This document shows, one piece after another, positions 34,310-42,227 of a stretch of DNA of 55,475 nt. The DNA comes from Gemmataceae bacterium (lineage in GTDB: Bacteria; Planctomycetota; Planctomycetia; Gemmatales; Gemmataceae): the NCBI GenBank assembly GCA_009697105.1, contig SIAQ01000020.1, forward strand, positions 1 to 55,475, written 5' to 3'. A model generated the notes under the pieces. The model saw nothing but the letters and a program-made list of their open reading frames with translations, did no database searches and was not told where the DNA came from. A program made the position numbers and the translations under genes. How positions within the stretch are numbered: the first letter of the stretch is position 1; each line of letters starts with the position of its first letter.

Positions 34310-35014
34310 ATGATCGTAACCATAGACGGTCCCGCTGGCGCAGGCAAAAGCAGCGCGGCTCGCCTCTTGGCGCGTCGGCTTGGCTTCGATTTTCTCGACA
34401 CGGGCGCCATGTATCGCGCCGTCACCCTTCAGGGCTTGCGCTGCAACTGCAATTTCACCAATGAGACGGACCTCGCCAAGTTGCTTGCCGATGTCCGCCT
34501 CGAATTGCCGGGGGATCGTGTCCTGCTCAACGACGAAGACATCTCGGCGCTCATTCGCACGCCGGAAATCACCGCCGCGTCTGGCCCAGTCGCCAGTAGC
34601 AAAGTCGTTCGCACCAAACTCGTCGAATGGCAGCGGCAGATCGCCGATGGCCGCGATATCGTTTGCGAAGGCCGCGATCAGGGCACGATCGCCTTTCCGC
34701 GAGCCGAGTGCAAATTCTTTCTCTTTGCCGATCCCGTTGAGCGTGCCCGCCGTCGACATCGTGAACTGGAAGCGAATGGGCAAACGATTTCGTTCGCTGA
34801 GGTATTGCAAGCTCAACAAGCACGAGATACCCGCGACGCCGCCCGGGATATTGCCCCGATGGTCGCCGCCGTCGATGCGATCAAGCTGGACAGCACACAG
34901 TACACGCTCGATGAAGTCGTTGATAAGATGGAACGAATCGTGCGTGAACGGATACCCCGTTGTGAGCCGACAAGCGACGGTAGAACGCCCAGTCGCTCGC
35001 GCGTCCAGCTATAA
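34310..35014 (+). CDS. cmk: Cytidylate kinase
   Basis: 234 residues from ATG 34310. Phosphorylates CMP/dCMP. P-loop GPAGAGKSSAARLLA at the start, LDTGAMYRA in the CMP-binding region, VCEGRDQGTIAFPRA (usual GRDIGT has become GRDQGT) and DPVERARRRHRE near the lid. The last 15 residues (after RERI) look like a tail not present in most Cmks. cmk followed by plsC is a common bacterial arrangement. Translation of the tail runs up to the palindrome at 35062. Confidence 0.93.
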   Translation: MIVTIDGPAGAGKSSAARLLARRLGFDFLDTGAMYRAVTLQGLRCNCNFTNETDLAKLLADVRLELPGDRVLLNDEDISALIRTPEITAASGPVASSKVVRTKLVEWQRQIADGRDIVCEGRDQGTIAFPRAECKFFLFADPVERARRRHRELEANGQTISFAEVLQAQQARDTRDAARDIAPMVAAVDAIKLDSTQYTLDEVVDKMERIVRERIPRCEPTSDGRTPSRSRVQL

Positions 35015-35061
35015 CTTCGCACGGGCGGAAATGTCGCATTTTCGGATGAATCAAATCCTTC

Positions 35062-35140
35062 CCGAGCCGCGACCGTTAGGGAGCGGTCGACAGGATGCCG
35101 TGCGGTTGCTGTCGGCCGCTCTCTGACGGTCGCGGCTCGG
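35062..35140. repeat. Family D-like palindrome with GAGCCGCGACC arm
   Basis: CCGAGCCGCGACCGTTAGGG continues as AGCGG and pairs, with small mismatches, with the segment ending in GACGGTCGCGGCTCGG. The same word GAGCCGCGACC is the last thing in the window (55465-55475). Confidence 0.82.
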
Positions 35141-35189
35141 AAAACCGACAATTCCAACCGCGTGCAGTAAAACGGGTCAATCGAAAAAC

Positions 35190-35894
35190 ATGCTCGAATC
35201 AAAAAAGCCACACCCTGATCCGCTCGCGAAGATGGAATCGGCCTGGTTCCCCTTGTGGCATCATCTATTCTACCTCTCCGCGCATGCCGCATTTACACTC
35301 GGCTCCAGTCTGCGGGTGCAAGGTACCCGAAACATGCCCGCGGAAGGCCCGGCGTTACTCGTCGCCAACCATCAGAGCTTTTTCGATCCGCCAATGGTCG
35401 GCCTGGCTGCCAAAAGGCCGTTGGTGTATCTCGCGCGGAAGACGCTATTTCGCAATCGCTTCTTCGCGGGCCTGATTCGCAGCCTCAACGCGGTGCCAAT
35501 CGATCAGGAAGGCGTGGGCAAGGAAGGCATCCGCACGATTTTAGAGCAGTTGCAACTCGGCAAGCCGGTGCTAGTGTTTCCGGAAGGCGAACGTACCCGC
35601 ACTGGTTCGCTATTGCCTTTGAAGCCGGGCATTCACCTGCTGATCAAGCGTGTGCATGCACCGATCATCCCGGTGGGAATCGCTGGCGCCTTCGACGCTT
35701 GGCCACGCACTTGTTTGCTGCCAATGCCTGCCCCATTGTGGCTTCCTACCATGCCGGGAACGCTCTCGATATCGCTGGGTAAGCCCGTGGCTGCCGCAAA
35801 GTTTCATGGTATGCCGCGCGAAGAAGTGCTGACCGAACTGTCGAACTTGATCCGTGCCGAGCAGGAACGCGCCGAGCAGCTGCGGCGAAAGTAG
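35190..35894 (+). CDS. plsC: 1-acyl-sn-glycerol-3-phosphate acyltransferase
   Basis: 234 residues from ATG 35190; ATG 35232 is a possible later start. Makes phosphatidic acid at the membrane. The NHx4D motif NHQSFFD is at 60-66 (His61, Asp66), the second block GLIRSLNAVPIDQEG near 94, and FPEGERTRTG at 130-139. A hydrophobic N-terminal segment (FPLWHHLFYLSAHAAF) anchors it. No strong ribosome site is seen. Confidence 0.92.
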   Translation: MLESKKPHPDPLAKMESAWFPLWHHLFYLSAHAAFTLGSSLRVQGTRNMPAEGPALLVANHQSFFDPPMVGLAAKRPLVYLARKTLFRNRFFAGLIRSLNAVPIDQEGVGKEGIRTILEQLQLGKPVLVFPEGERTRTGSLLPLKPGIHLLIKRVHAPIIPVGIAGAFDAWPRTCLLPMPAPLWLPTMPGTLSISLGKPVAAAKFHGMPREEVLTELSNLIRAEQERAEQLRRK

Positions 35895-35902
35895 GCAGAA
35901 AT

Positions 35903-35947
35903 CGCCGCTTGCGGCTTAGCGCTCGCGTACCGTCTGCGAGCGTTTCA
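35903..35947. repeat. Family A element with truncated right arm
   Basis: The left arm CGCCGCTTGCGGCTTAGCGC is intact; the right arm stops after GCGAGCG and then diverges. A decayed copy between convergent plsC and hpnE. Confidence 0.8.
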
Positions 35948-35958
35948 ACTCCATCCCT

Positions 35959-37308
35959 TCACGCCAAATCCGCCTGCACCAATTTCTCGGGTCGGCCGAC
36001 ACGCTCTAGCAACGCCTCGGCGGCGAGATAGCCGCTGCGAACCGCACCTTCCATCGTCGCCGGCCAGCTGGTGTTCGTCCAATCGCCCGCCACGAACAGA
36101 TTCGCGATCGGCGAGATTTGTACGGGCCGCCAACGATCCACGCCGGGCACGGCACTGAACGTCGCCGCGTGTTCGGTCACAACCCTCGCTCGAATCAGCT
36201 TCGCATCGGCCAGCGCGGGAAGAAGCCGACGCAACTCGCCGACTACCTGGCGTTCGACCTCTTCATGCCCCAAGCCGCGAAATTGCCGAGCGGCACTGAC
36301 CACGACCTGCAAGTACCACTCGCCGGGCGACGTCTCACCCCGATTGAAGACCCATTGGCCGATGCTGTCCATCAGCACAATGTGAGGCAACTCGGTCCCC
36401 GGGCGATCGAACCAGCAATGCACGCCCGTGATCGGCGACGTTTCGAGATTACGTAAGTTGCTGAAATAGGCGAAACGACCAACGACTTCCATAGGCAATA
36501 GTTCGAGCAAACGATCAAATGGCACCGCCGAGATGTAGTAATCCGCCGTCATCGCGTCGCCGTGTCGCATCTCCAGTTCGCTGACACGGTCGTCGGTCAC
36601 GCTGAGCTGTTTGCCGGCTTGCTGCATGAGGACGTCCACTTGATGCTCGCTCAGCCAACGCGACAGTTCCTCGCCGTACAATCGCCCCAACGGCACGGTC
36701 GGCACCTCGACCTCGAACCCGCGGCGATGTTTCAGGAAACCGTCAACGAACACTTTCTTCGCATAACGCAGACCAATGCGGTCCGGCGATTCGTTGAGCG
36801 CACTGACGAGCACCAGGCCCCAGAATCGATTGACGATCCGCTGCGTTTGGCCGTGCTTCGTCAGCCAGTCCTGGAACGGCGGATCATCGTCCACCGGTTC
36901 GGACTTGAGTTTCAGCAGTCCCCATGCCACGCGCAGTTTCTCTCGCCATGTCAGGTAATGCGCAAAGGCGAAGCTGCGGAAAAGATGCAGCGGCGCGGGC
37001 AGCGGGTCGGCGCGAAATCGGCTCACCCGGCGGTCGGGCGTCATGAAATACAGCGTCGGCTGTGGCTGAAGAAAATGCGACACGCCGATCATGCGGCTGA
37101 AATGCGCGAGGTTCGTGCAGCACCCCATGCTGACATGCTGGCACGTATCCACGAGTTGCCCCGTCGCCGAATCGTGAAACGAACTGGCCCTGCCGGCGAG
37201 TCTTGATCGCGATTCGATGAGGCGAACACGGAACCCGCGCGGGGCCAGCGCCGTTGCGGCGGCCAAGCCCGCCAATCCACCGCCGATGATGAGTACGCTC
37301 GGCTGCAT
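35959..37308 (-). CDS. hpnE: Hydroxysqualene dehydroxylase
   Basis: 449 residues. FAD-dependent amine-oxidase-like enzyme that reduces hydroxysqualene to squalene. Rossmann start LIIGGGLAGLAAATAL with the dinucleotide loop at 9-14, LIESRSRLAGRASSF, and the C-terminal FAD block LFVAGDWTNTSWPATMEGAV. Starts 3 bases after the hpnD stop, and all three hpn genes run on the same strand, so they form one operon. HpnE is the last of three steps. Confidence 0.93.
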   Translation of the reverse strand: MQPSVLIIGGGLAGLAAATALAPRGFRVRLIESRSRLAGRASSFHDSATGQLVDTCQHVSMGCCTNLAHFSRMIGVSHFLQPQPTLYFMTPDRRVSRFRADPLPAPLHLFRSFAFAHYLTWREKLRVAWGLLKLKSEPVDDDPPFQDWLTKHGQTQRIVNRFWGLVLVSALNESPDRIGLRYAKKVFVDGFLKHRRGFEVEVPTVPLGRLYGEELSRWLSEHQVDVLMQQAGKQLSVTDDRVSELEMRHGDAMTADYYISAVPFDRLLELLPMEVVGRFAYFSNLRNLETSPITGVHCWFDRPGTELPHIVLMDSIGQWVFNRGETSPGEWYLQVVVSAARQFRGLGHEEVERQVVGELRRLLPALADAKLIRARVVTEHAATFSAVPGVDRWRPVQISPIANLFVAGDWTNTSWPATMEGAVRSGYLAAEALLERVGRPEKLVQADLA

Positions 37309-37311
37309 CGA

Positions 37312-38166
37312 TCACATCCATCCAAATCGCGTCGGCAGCGCACAGGCCGCGAACAACGCCTTCTTCCACCCAGGCACGCGCACTCGACCGTGGAATACAT
37401 CGAAGTCGCGCCGCTCGATTTCACCCAGCAAACCGCGATAGGTTGACGACATCATCTGGAACACCGCACGGCCTGACGGCGAAAGTCGCTTGAGCAATCG
37501 CGTGCCACTGTGGTAATGGGCGTGCGCCCTCACAGCCTGAAATCGCATCATCGCGAGATACGCCGAATCACGCACGCCGCGGGTCAGGCGTTTCGCGTCA
37601 TAGCCGAACTGGGCAAGCTCGTCGCTCGGTAGATAGACGCGCCCACGTGCCGCGTCCTCGGCGATGTCGCGAAGAATATTCGTGAGTTGAAAGGCGATGC
37701 CCGCATCCTCGGCGTAACGCAGTGCGGCCGGTCCCTCGAAGCCCCAGATATGAATGCACGACAGCCCGACCACCGATGCGACGTGGTAGCAATAGTTGCG
37801 CAATTCAGCAAAGGTCACGTAAGCGACCGGTTCGAGGTCCATCTCCACGCCATCAATGACGGCTTCGAGATACTTGGCAGGTACGCCATAGCGTTGGACG
37901 GTATGCGCCAGTGCTGGGTGCGCCGGATGCGAATAACTGCCGGCGAGGGCGGCGCGCAACTGTTGCCTCCATGCCGCGAGATTCCGCCGTTTGTCGGGCA
38001 TCGGTTCGTCGGAGAGATCGTCAGCGATGCGCATGAAGGTATAGAGTGCGCACATTGCGATCCGGCGAGGCGGGGGCAGCAGCAGGAAGGCGGGGTAAAA
38101 GTTGCCCGCCTCTCGCTGGGTTACCTCTTCACAATAACGATACGATCTTGTCAGCATCGAGTTCAT
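37312..38166 (-). CDS. hpnD: Presqualene diphosphate synthase
   Basis: 284 residues. Condenses two farnesyl-PP to presqualene-PP. Squalene/phytoene synthase fold with the first Asp motif MRIADDLSDE (Asp49-Asp53) and second motif RDIAEDAARGRVYLP near 165-180. Its ATG overlaps the hpnC stop as ATGA. The order hpnC-hpnD-hpnE and lengths are typical. Confidence 0.94.
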   Translation of the reverse strand: MNSMLTRSYRYCEEVTQREAGNFYPAFLLLPPPRRIAMCALYTFMRIADDLSDEPMPDKRRNLAAWRQQLRAALAGSYSHPAHPALAHTVQRYGVPAKYLEAVIDGVEMDLEPVAYVTFAELRNYCYHVASVVGLSCIHIWGFEGPAALRYAEDAGIAFQLTNILRDIAEDAARGRVYLPSDELAQFGYDAKRLTRGVRDSAYLAMMRFQAVRAHAHYHSGTRLLKRLSPSGRAVFQMMSSTYRGLLGEIERRDFDVFHGRVRVPGWKKALFAACALPTRFGWM

Positions 38167-39104
38167 GGCGTACTGGCCCGCCTACGCCAAAGTCGGCGAA
38201 ACCAGTTTCCCAGAAACACTCGGCTAACGAGCGCGAGTTTTTCCCATTTGCGCAGCACGGGCCGCGTGCGCCAGACGTCATAGCCGACCTGCTCAATCTT
38301 GCCCAGGATGCCCAACCCTCCGCGTGCGAATAGCTCAATGTCGGATTGCACATCGCTGGGAACCCGCGAGATCAACGGCATGCCGGCGTCGAAGAGCGAG
38401 CGCGTGCGATCAACCTCGAACCGCATCAACGCGGCGAAGGCGGGCGTGAATTTTCGCGATTCCAAATCGGCATCGCTGTAGCCGAATCGCGCTCGATCCT
38501 CGCCAGGCAGGTAGACGCGGCCGATGTCGAAATCGCGGGTGACGTCCTGCCAGAAATTGGCCAGCTGCAATGCCGTGCAGATCGAATCGGACAAGCCGAC
38601 ATTGGTTTTGTTGAAGCATTCGCACAGGTACAACACGAGATGCCCGACCGGATTCGCGGAGTTTTTGCAATAACCCACGAGCTGATCGAACGTGTCATAA
38701 CGATGGACGTGCTGGTCCTGCTCAAACGCAAGCAGCAGGTTAAGGAACGGCGTTCGTGGAATGTGGAAACGCTGGATCGTGCCTCGCAACGCGATCATCA
38801 CCGGATGGCGCGGCGAGCCGTCGTAGACTCGCTGCAATTCCTCACGCCACCATTGCAACAAATCGAGCGTGCGCTGCCCGCCACCGGTTTCATCGGCGAG
38901 ATCATCGGCCCATCGGCAGTAGGCGTAGATGTTGTGGAAGTGCGGCACCAAACGACGCGGTAGCAGCATCGTGGCGACCGAGAAATTCTCGTAGTGCGTC
39001 CGCGCAAGCTCCGCACAATAAGCGAGCGCATCCACCTCGGACACCGGCTCATAACGTCCGTCCGGGCCCCAACGTGTTAGCTCATTCGCGAATGGTGCGG
39101 TCAT
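38163..39104 (-). CDS. hpnC: Hydroxysqualene synthase
   Basis: 313 residues from ATG 39104 (an in-frame start 30 bases upstream is less likely). Converts presqualene-PP to hydroxysqualene. Motifs: AYCRWADDLADET (Asp-rich 1), FWQDVTRDFDIGRVYLPGED (Asp-rich 2). First gene of the hpnCDE operon. No shc or other hopanoid genes are in this window, so the end product may be hopanoid, sterol or squalene itself. Confidence 0.93.
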   Translation of the reverse strand: MTAPFANELTRWGPDGRYEPVSEVDALAYCAELARTHYENFSVATMLLPRRLVPHFHNIYAYCRWADDLADETGGGQRTLDLLQWWREELQRVYDGSPRHPVMIALRGTIQRFHIPRTPFLNLLLAFEQDQHVHRYDTFDQLVGYCKNSANPVGHLVLYLCECFNKTNVGLSDSICTALQLANFWQDVTRDFDIGRVYLPGEDRARFGYSDADLESRKFTPAFAALMRFEVDRTRSLFDAGMPLISRVPSDVQSDIELFARGGLGILGKIEQVGYDVWRTRPVLRKWEKLALVSRVFLGNWFRRLWRRRASTP

Positions 39105-39130
39105 GCGGCAATTATACGGACGTATTCGGC

Positions 39131-39236
39131 ACACGAGCCTGAAGCGTCAGCGATGGATTATAGAATTTCGGAACCACGAGCCGGAAGCGTTAGCGACGAT
39201 TCACATCAATCCGTCACTCACGCTTCCGGCTCGTTT
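39131..39236. repeat. Family D palindrome with an extra upstream arm; supplies the end of the next gene
   Basis: At 39176-39233 ACGAGCCGGAAGCGTTAGCG pairs with CGCTTCCGGCTCGT across CGACG/CGTCA-type mismatches. A further related arm, CACGAGCCTGAAGCGTCAGC, lies at 39132-39151. On the minus strand the right arm encodes the C-terminal NEPEA and stop of the Tsr3-like gene. Confidence 0.85.
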
Positions 39237-39688
39237 TTGGAAAGCCGATTCGCGGCGAGAAACTCTGCCGCCCAGCGATAGTGATCCAGCAATCCCTCGG
39301 TCGGCCGGTGCAAGATGTGATAGGCGATGAAGAGCGCTTCGAGCGACGCCAGCCCGTTGTCCGGGTCGGTGCCTTGCTTCGACACACGCGGGTACGCCGT
39401 CTTCCACCCCTTCAGCGAGCGTGTCGGCACGTGCGTGAAATGTCCGAGCATCTTGCCTGCCGAGCGCCAGCTTCCGTCGAGAAGCAAGATACCGAGATCG
39501 CGATCTGCTTCTGATAACGCCGGTCCCTCCGCAGCGAGCTGGACGTAGCCAGCCAGCTCCAGAGGCTCTTGGACTGGATACGCGAAAAATCGTATATCCT
39601 CGCGGCCGTCGAGCGGCAGGACCGAGCACTTCTTCGGGTTTTCGCGCGGATGCCTTACGATGATCGTCAGCGGATATGCAAGCGTCAT
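39218..39688 (-). CDS. Tsr3/DUF367-like protein
   Basis: 156 residues. The order LGILLLDGSWRSAGKML, then VPTRSLKGWKTAYPRVSK, then LASLEALFIAYHILHRP and LLDHYRWAAEFLAAN follows the C-terminal domain of Tsr3, the rRNA aminocarboxypropyltransferase of archaea and eukaryotes, and related DTW-domain proteins. A bacterial relative could modify rRNA or tRNA, but the substrate is not known. Its ATG overlaps the stop of the PilZ gene as ATGA, so they were co-translated. The stop is provided by a family-D repeat. Confidence 0.7.
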   Translation of the reverse strand: MTLAYPLTIIVRHPRENPKKCSVLPLDGREDIRFFAYPVQEPLELAGYVQLAAEGPALSEADRDLGILLLDGSWRSAGKMLGHFTHVPTRSLKGWKTAYPRVSKQGTDPDNGLASLEALFIAYHILHRPTEGLLDHYRWAAEFLAANRLSKNEPEA

Positions 39689-40267
39689 GTATCAACTTCC
39701 GCGGGGAGCAGTTCCAGAAAGATGCCGCCGTTCTCAAACAGATCGCCGCCTACGGCGCAAGTCCATAGGATGCGAACCAATAGTCGGCACGGCGGTTGAT
39801 CAGCACCGGTGGGCAGGGTCAGTTGCACCTTATTGCCTAGCAGACGCTTGGTTCCCAAAAGTCGTACACCCGTCGCGGAAAGATCGCGGCTCAATAACGT
39901 GTATTCCGTGCCGTCTTCCGTGCGAACCTTGACGGGTTGAATAAAGTCGATGCGTGTCCGCCCGCGGCGCTCATCGCTCTTGACGCGTTCCTTGTGCCGG
40001 CGGATGAGCCGACGGACGATCCTTTGAATCGCCAGCTGCTGGGCATGTTCTTTTTGCAGACGCGGATTGTAAGCTTCTTTTGTGGTAGTAGCGCCCCTGC
40101 CGAAGTACGAGCGCGGAGCGCACGCACACTAGCGCATCCTTCCAGCCCGTTTCATCGAGGCTGGCGAAACGCATTTCCGATCGGATTTGGCGTGCCGTCA
40201 CATGCCCCTGCCGCTTGGCAAGCCGCAGTACGGCTTCGGCGACATTTTCGAGCGATTGGGTTGACAT
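39685..40267 (-). pseudogene. PilZ domain gene with a one-base frameshift at an A-tract
   Basis: From ATG 40267 (MSTQSLENVAEAVLRLAKRQ) the first frame is a winged-helix-like N-terminal region ending at RYYHK. Removing one A from the four-A tract (complement of 40078-40081) joins it to EAYNPRLQKEHAQQLAIQRI and on to RIDFIQPVKVRTEDG, SRDLSATGVRLLG (PilZ signature) and LLVRILWTCAVGGDLFENGG, with no stops up to TGA 39685. Intact relatives read straight through. PilZ domains bind cyclic-di-GMP, but the RxxxR motif is not obvious. Either a true frameshift, an assembly error or slippage. Confidence 0.75.
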
Positions 40268-40380
40268 CGTATCGATTTCTTTACGAAAACGCTCACCGAG
40301 CGTCACTGGGGTCTATCGTGTTGCGCAACACGATCGCACATCACCACGAAAGCGCTAAGCCGGACGCCACCCTCAAAAGT

Positions 40381-40446
40381 CGATTTCCGAGGCTGAAGCG
40401 TAAGCGAGGCGGCCTGAATGCCTCTTCAGCCTCGGACGGAAAATCG
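40381..40446. repeat. Family D-like palindrome (CCGAGGCTGAAG arm)
   Basis: CGATTTCCGAGGCTGAAG pairs with CTTCAGCCTCGGACGGAAAA. Lies between the PilZ pseudogene and the PpiC gene. The word CTTCAGCCTCGGA recurs near 55278. Confidence 0.78.
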
Positions 40447-40564
40447 GCTTTTGATGGGCGCGTCAAGCCGCAGCGGCAAATTGCTCTCCCATTTTTCTGG
40501 CCTTCGCGGTATGCTTTTTGTTCCAATAGGTTTAGGCATTCTAGCAACAACATGGAGGTTGTTT

Positions 40565-41578
40565 ATGCTGTTACGACAGGCAAGCTGGTTGATCTTGGCA
40601 GGAGCGGTAGGCTTTGTCGTTCTGGCGGATGCGTCCGGACAGGGCACGCCGAAGGTTCCCATCACCAGCACCAGTACGACGCCAACGGCAAGCGCACAAA
40701 TCATTCCCGTCAGCTTGACAAACGAACACATCGCCGCCTCGGTCAATGGCGAGAAAATTCTCGTCGGCGAAATCAGGAAAGTCCTCGACCAACGGCCTTA
40801 CCCAGTTTCCTTGACCGAAGAACAGAAAAAGCAACTCCGCCACACCGCGCTAGAAGTTCTCGTCGATGACACGTTGATGCGGCAATATTTCTCAAAGTAC
40901 GGTCCGAAAATTACGCAAACCGAGCTTAACACAGAGGTGACCGAACTCGACGCGGCGCTGAAAAAACGAGGCCAGACGCGGGAGATGTTCATGAAAGAGT
41001 CGGGCCAAACCAGCGATCAGCTGAGCCGCGACATCGTCGCTCGCCTGCAATGGAAGGGACTATTGCTGCAGTTTCTTCCCGACGATAAGGCACGAAGCTA
41101 CTACGATTCAAACAAGGTTTTTTTCGACAAGGTGTTCGTCCGCGCCAGCCATATCCTAATAAAACTTCCCGCCGCAACGACCAAGGAACAGCGCGACCAG
41201 GCCGTGCAACAGATGCTCGTTTGGCGGCAGGACATCCTCACAGGCAAAGTGAAGTTTGAAGATGTCGCCAAGCAACATTCGCAATGTCCGACCAAGGACA
41301 AGGGCGGCGATATCGGCCAGTTTCCCTACAAGTTCGTCGTCGTCCCGGAGTTCGCCAAGGCGGCGTTTTCCATGAAGGAAGGCGAAATCAGCGATGTCAT
41401 TCAGACTGTCTTCGGTTTGCACCTAATCAAAACCACAGAACGGACCAAGGGCGACACAAGCACATTTGAAGCACTCAAGGAAACCGTGCGCGAGGTCTAC
41501 GCTCAAGATGAAGATCTCTATAACCGGATCCTCGCGGACCAGCGCAAGAAGGGCGAGATCAAGATTCAGATACCGTGA
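40565..41578 (+). CDS. Secreted PpiC-type peptidyl-prolyl isomerase
   Basis: 337 residues from ATG 40565, with GGAGG at a spacing of 6; upstream frame rejected. Signal peptide about 1-25. A SurA-like helical region (about 55-180) is followed by a parvulin domain at about 190-300: VRASHILIKLP, DVAKQHSQCPTKDKGGDIGQ, FPYKFVVVPEFAKAAF and TVFGLHLIK. Acts as a periplasmic folding helper, one domain only. A family-E and a nested palindrome follow. Confidence 0.92.
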   Translation: MLLRQASWLILAGAVGFVVLADASGQGTPKVPITSTSTTPTASAQIIPVSLTNEHIAASVNGEKILVGEIRKVLDQRPYPVSLTEEQKKQLRHTALEVLVDDTLMRQYFSKYGPKITQTELNTEVTELDAALKKRGQTREMFMKESGQTSDQLSRDIVARLQWKGLLLQFLPDDKARSYYDSNKVFFDKVFVRASHILIKLPAATTKEQRDQAVQQMLVWRQDILTGKVKFEDVAKQHSQCPTKDKGGDIGQFPYKFVVVPEFAKAAFSMKEGEISDVIQTVFGLHLIKTTERTKGDTSTFEALKETVREVYAQDEDLYNRILADQRKKGEIKIQIP

Positions 41579-41599
41579 TGGCTTGCGTTCCCAAACCAA

Positions 41600-41649
41600 A
41601 GCCCGCCATTAATGGCGAGGACGCGGATTCACGCCATTGATGGCGGGCT
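41600..41649. repeat. Family E palindrome
   Basis: AGCCCGCCATTAATGGCG and CGCCATTGATGGCGGGCT are inverted arms; each also contains the self-complementary CGCCATTAATGGCG. Same word as between the clpP genes. Confidence 0.85.
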
Positions 41650-41758
41650 AGTGGTCCGACCAGCTTGATTTGACAGGTGGGGCCAGGCTTTCCAGCCTGG
41701 CCAGGCTGTAGAAAGCCTGGCCCCACGGACCTGTCAGCTCTGCCTTTTCGGACCACTA
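41649..41758. mobile_element. 110-base nested inverted-repeat element (MITE-like)
   Basis: Three nested inverted repeats: outer TAGTGGTCCGA / TCGGACCACTA, middle TGACAGGT / ACCTGTCA, inner GGGGCCAGGCTTTC / GAAAGCCTGGCCCC. The element ends at a CTAG-like pair at both sides, so TA or CTAG could be a target duplication. It encodes nothing and is unlike the other palindromic families in its layered structure. Confidence 0.6.
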
Positions 41759-41807
41759 GGGTTGGGAACGCAATTGTAGTCGACCTCACTTTTCAAACCA
41801 GATGAAT

Positions 41808-41971
41808 TCACTTCGCCGGCAGCCGCCGAACAAACTTCTCGGCCTGCTGAATCCATTCTCTGACCTGGACAACGTTCTGCACGCCTTCGACCGAACATTT
41901 TTTTCTTCGATGTGCTTTTTTCGCGACAATCCCTTACGGATGCGTTCAGCAAGTTGTTCGTCAAAGGCCAT
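41808..41971 (-). pseudogene. TfoX N-terminal-domain gene remnant
   Basis: Start MAFDEQLAERIRKGLSRKKH is typical of TfoX-N proteins. After this the frame changes: KKKMFG is in a second frame, and REWIQQAEKFVRRLPAK-stop in a third. The middle of the domain (about 55 residues) is missing. So at least two indels have destroyed the gene. Start codon at 41971, stop TGA at 41808-41810. Confidence 0.7.
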
Positions 41972-42038
41972 CGAAGTTCTCCAGCAAAAGGACGACGGCG
42001 TTCGTGTCGTGTATTCTATCGATACTGGAGACACAACC

Positions 42039-42227
42039 ATGATGCCGAGTCTTTGTGAATCGTGTAAGCACATGCGGCCCATACAGTCGGCTCGATCGCG
42101 GTTTTTGCTCTGTGAATTGGCGACCACGAATAAACAATACGTGAAGTATCCGCCGCAACCGGTTGTTGCGTGCAGCTGCTACGAACCCAAGCCCCCTGCC
42201 CTCCCGAAACAAGGAAACGACGAGTGA
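42039..42227 (+). CDS. Small Cys-rich protein, probably metal-binding
   Basis: 62 residues from ATG 42039, with GGAG at a spacing of 8; longer upstream frame overlaps a pseudogene and is rejected. LCESCKHMRPI, FLLCEL and VVACSCYEP give five cysteines in a knuckle-like layout. I recall similar small planctomycete proteins with CETCRHVR starts. Its stop overlaps the start of the next gene as GTGA. Confidence 0.7.
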   Translation: MMPSLCESCKHMRPIQSARSRFLLCELATTNKQYVKYPPQPVVACSCYEPKPPALPKQGNDE

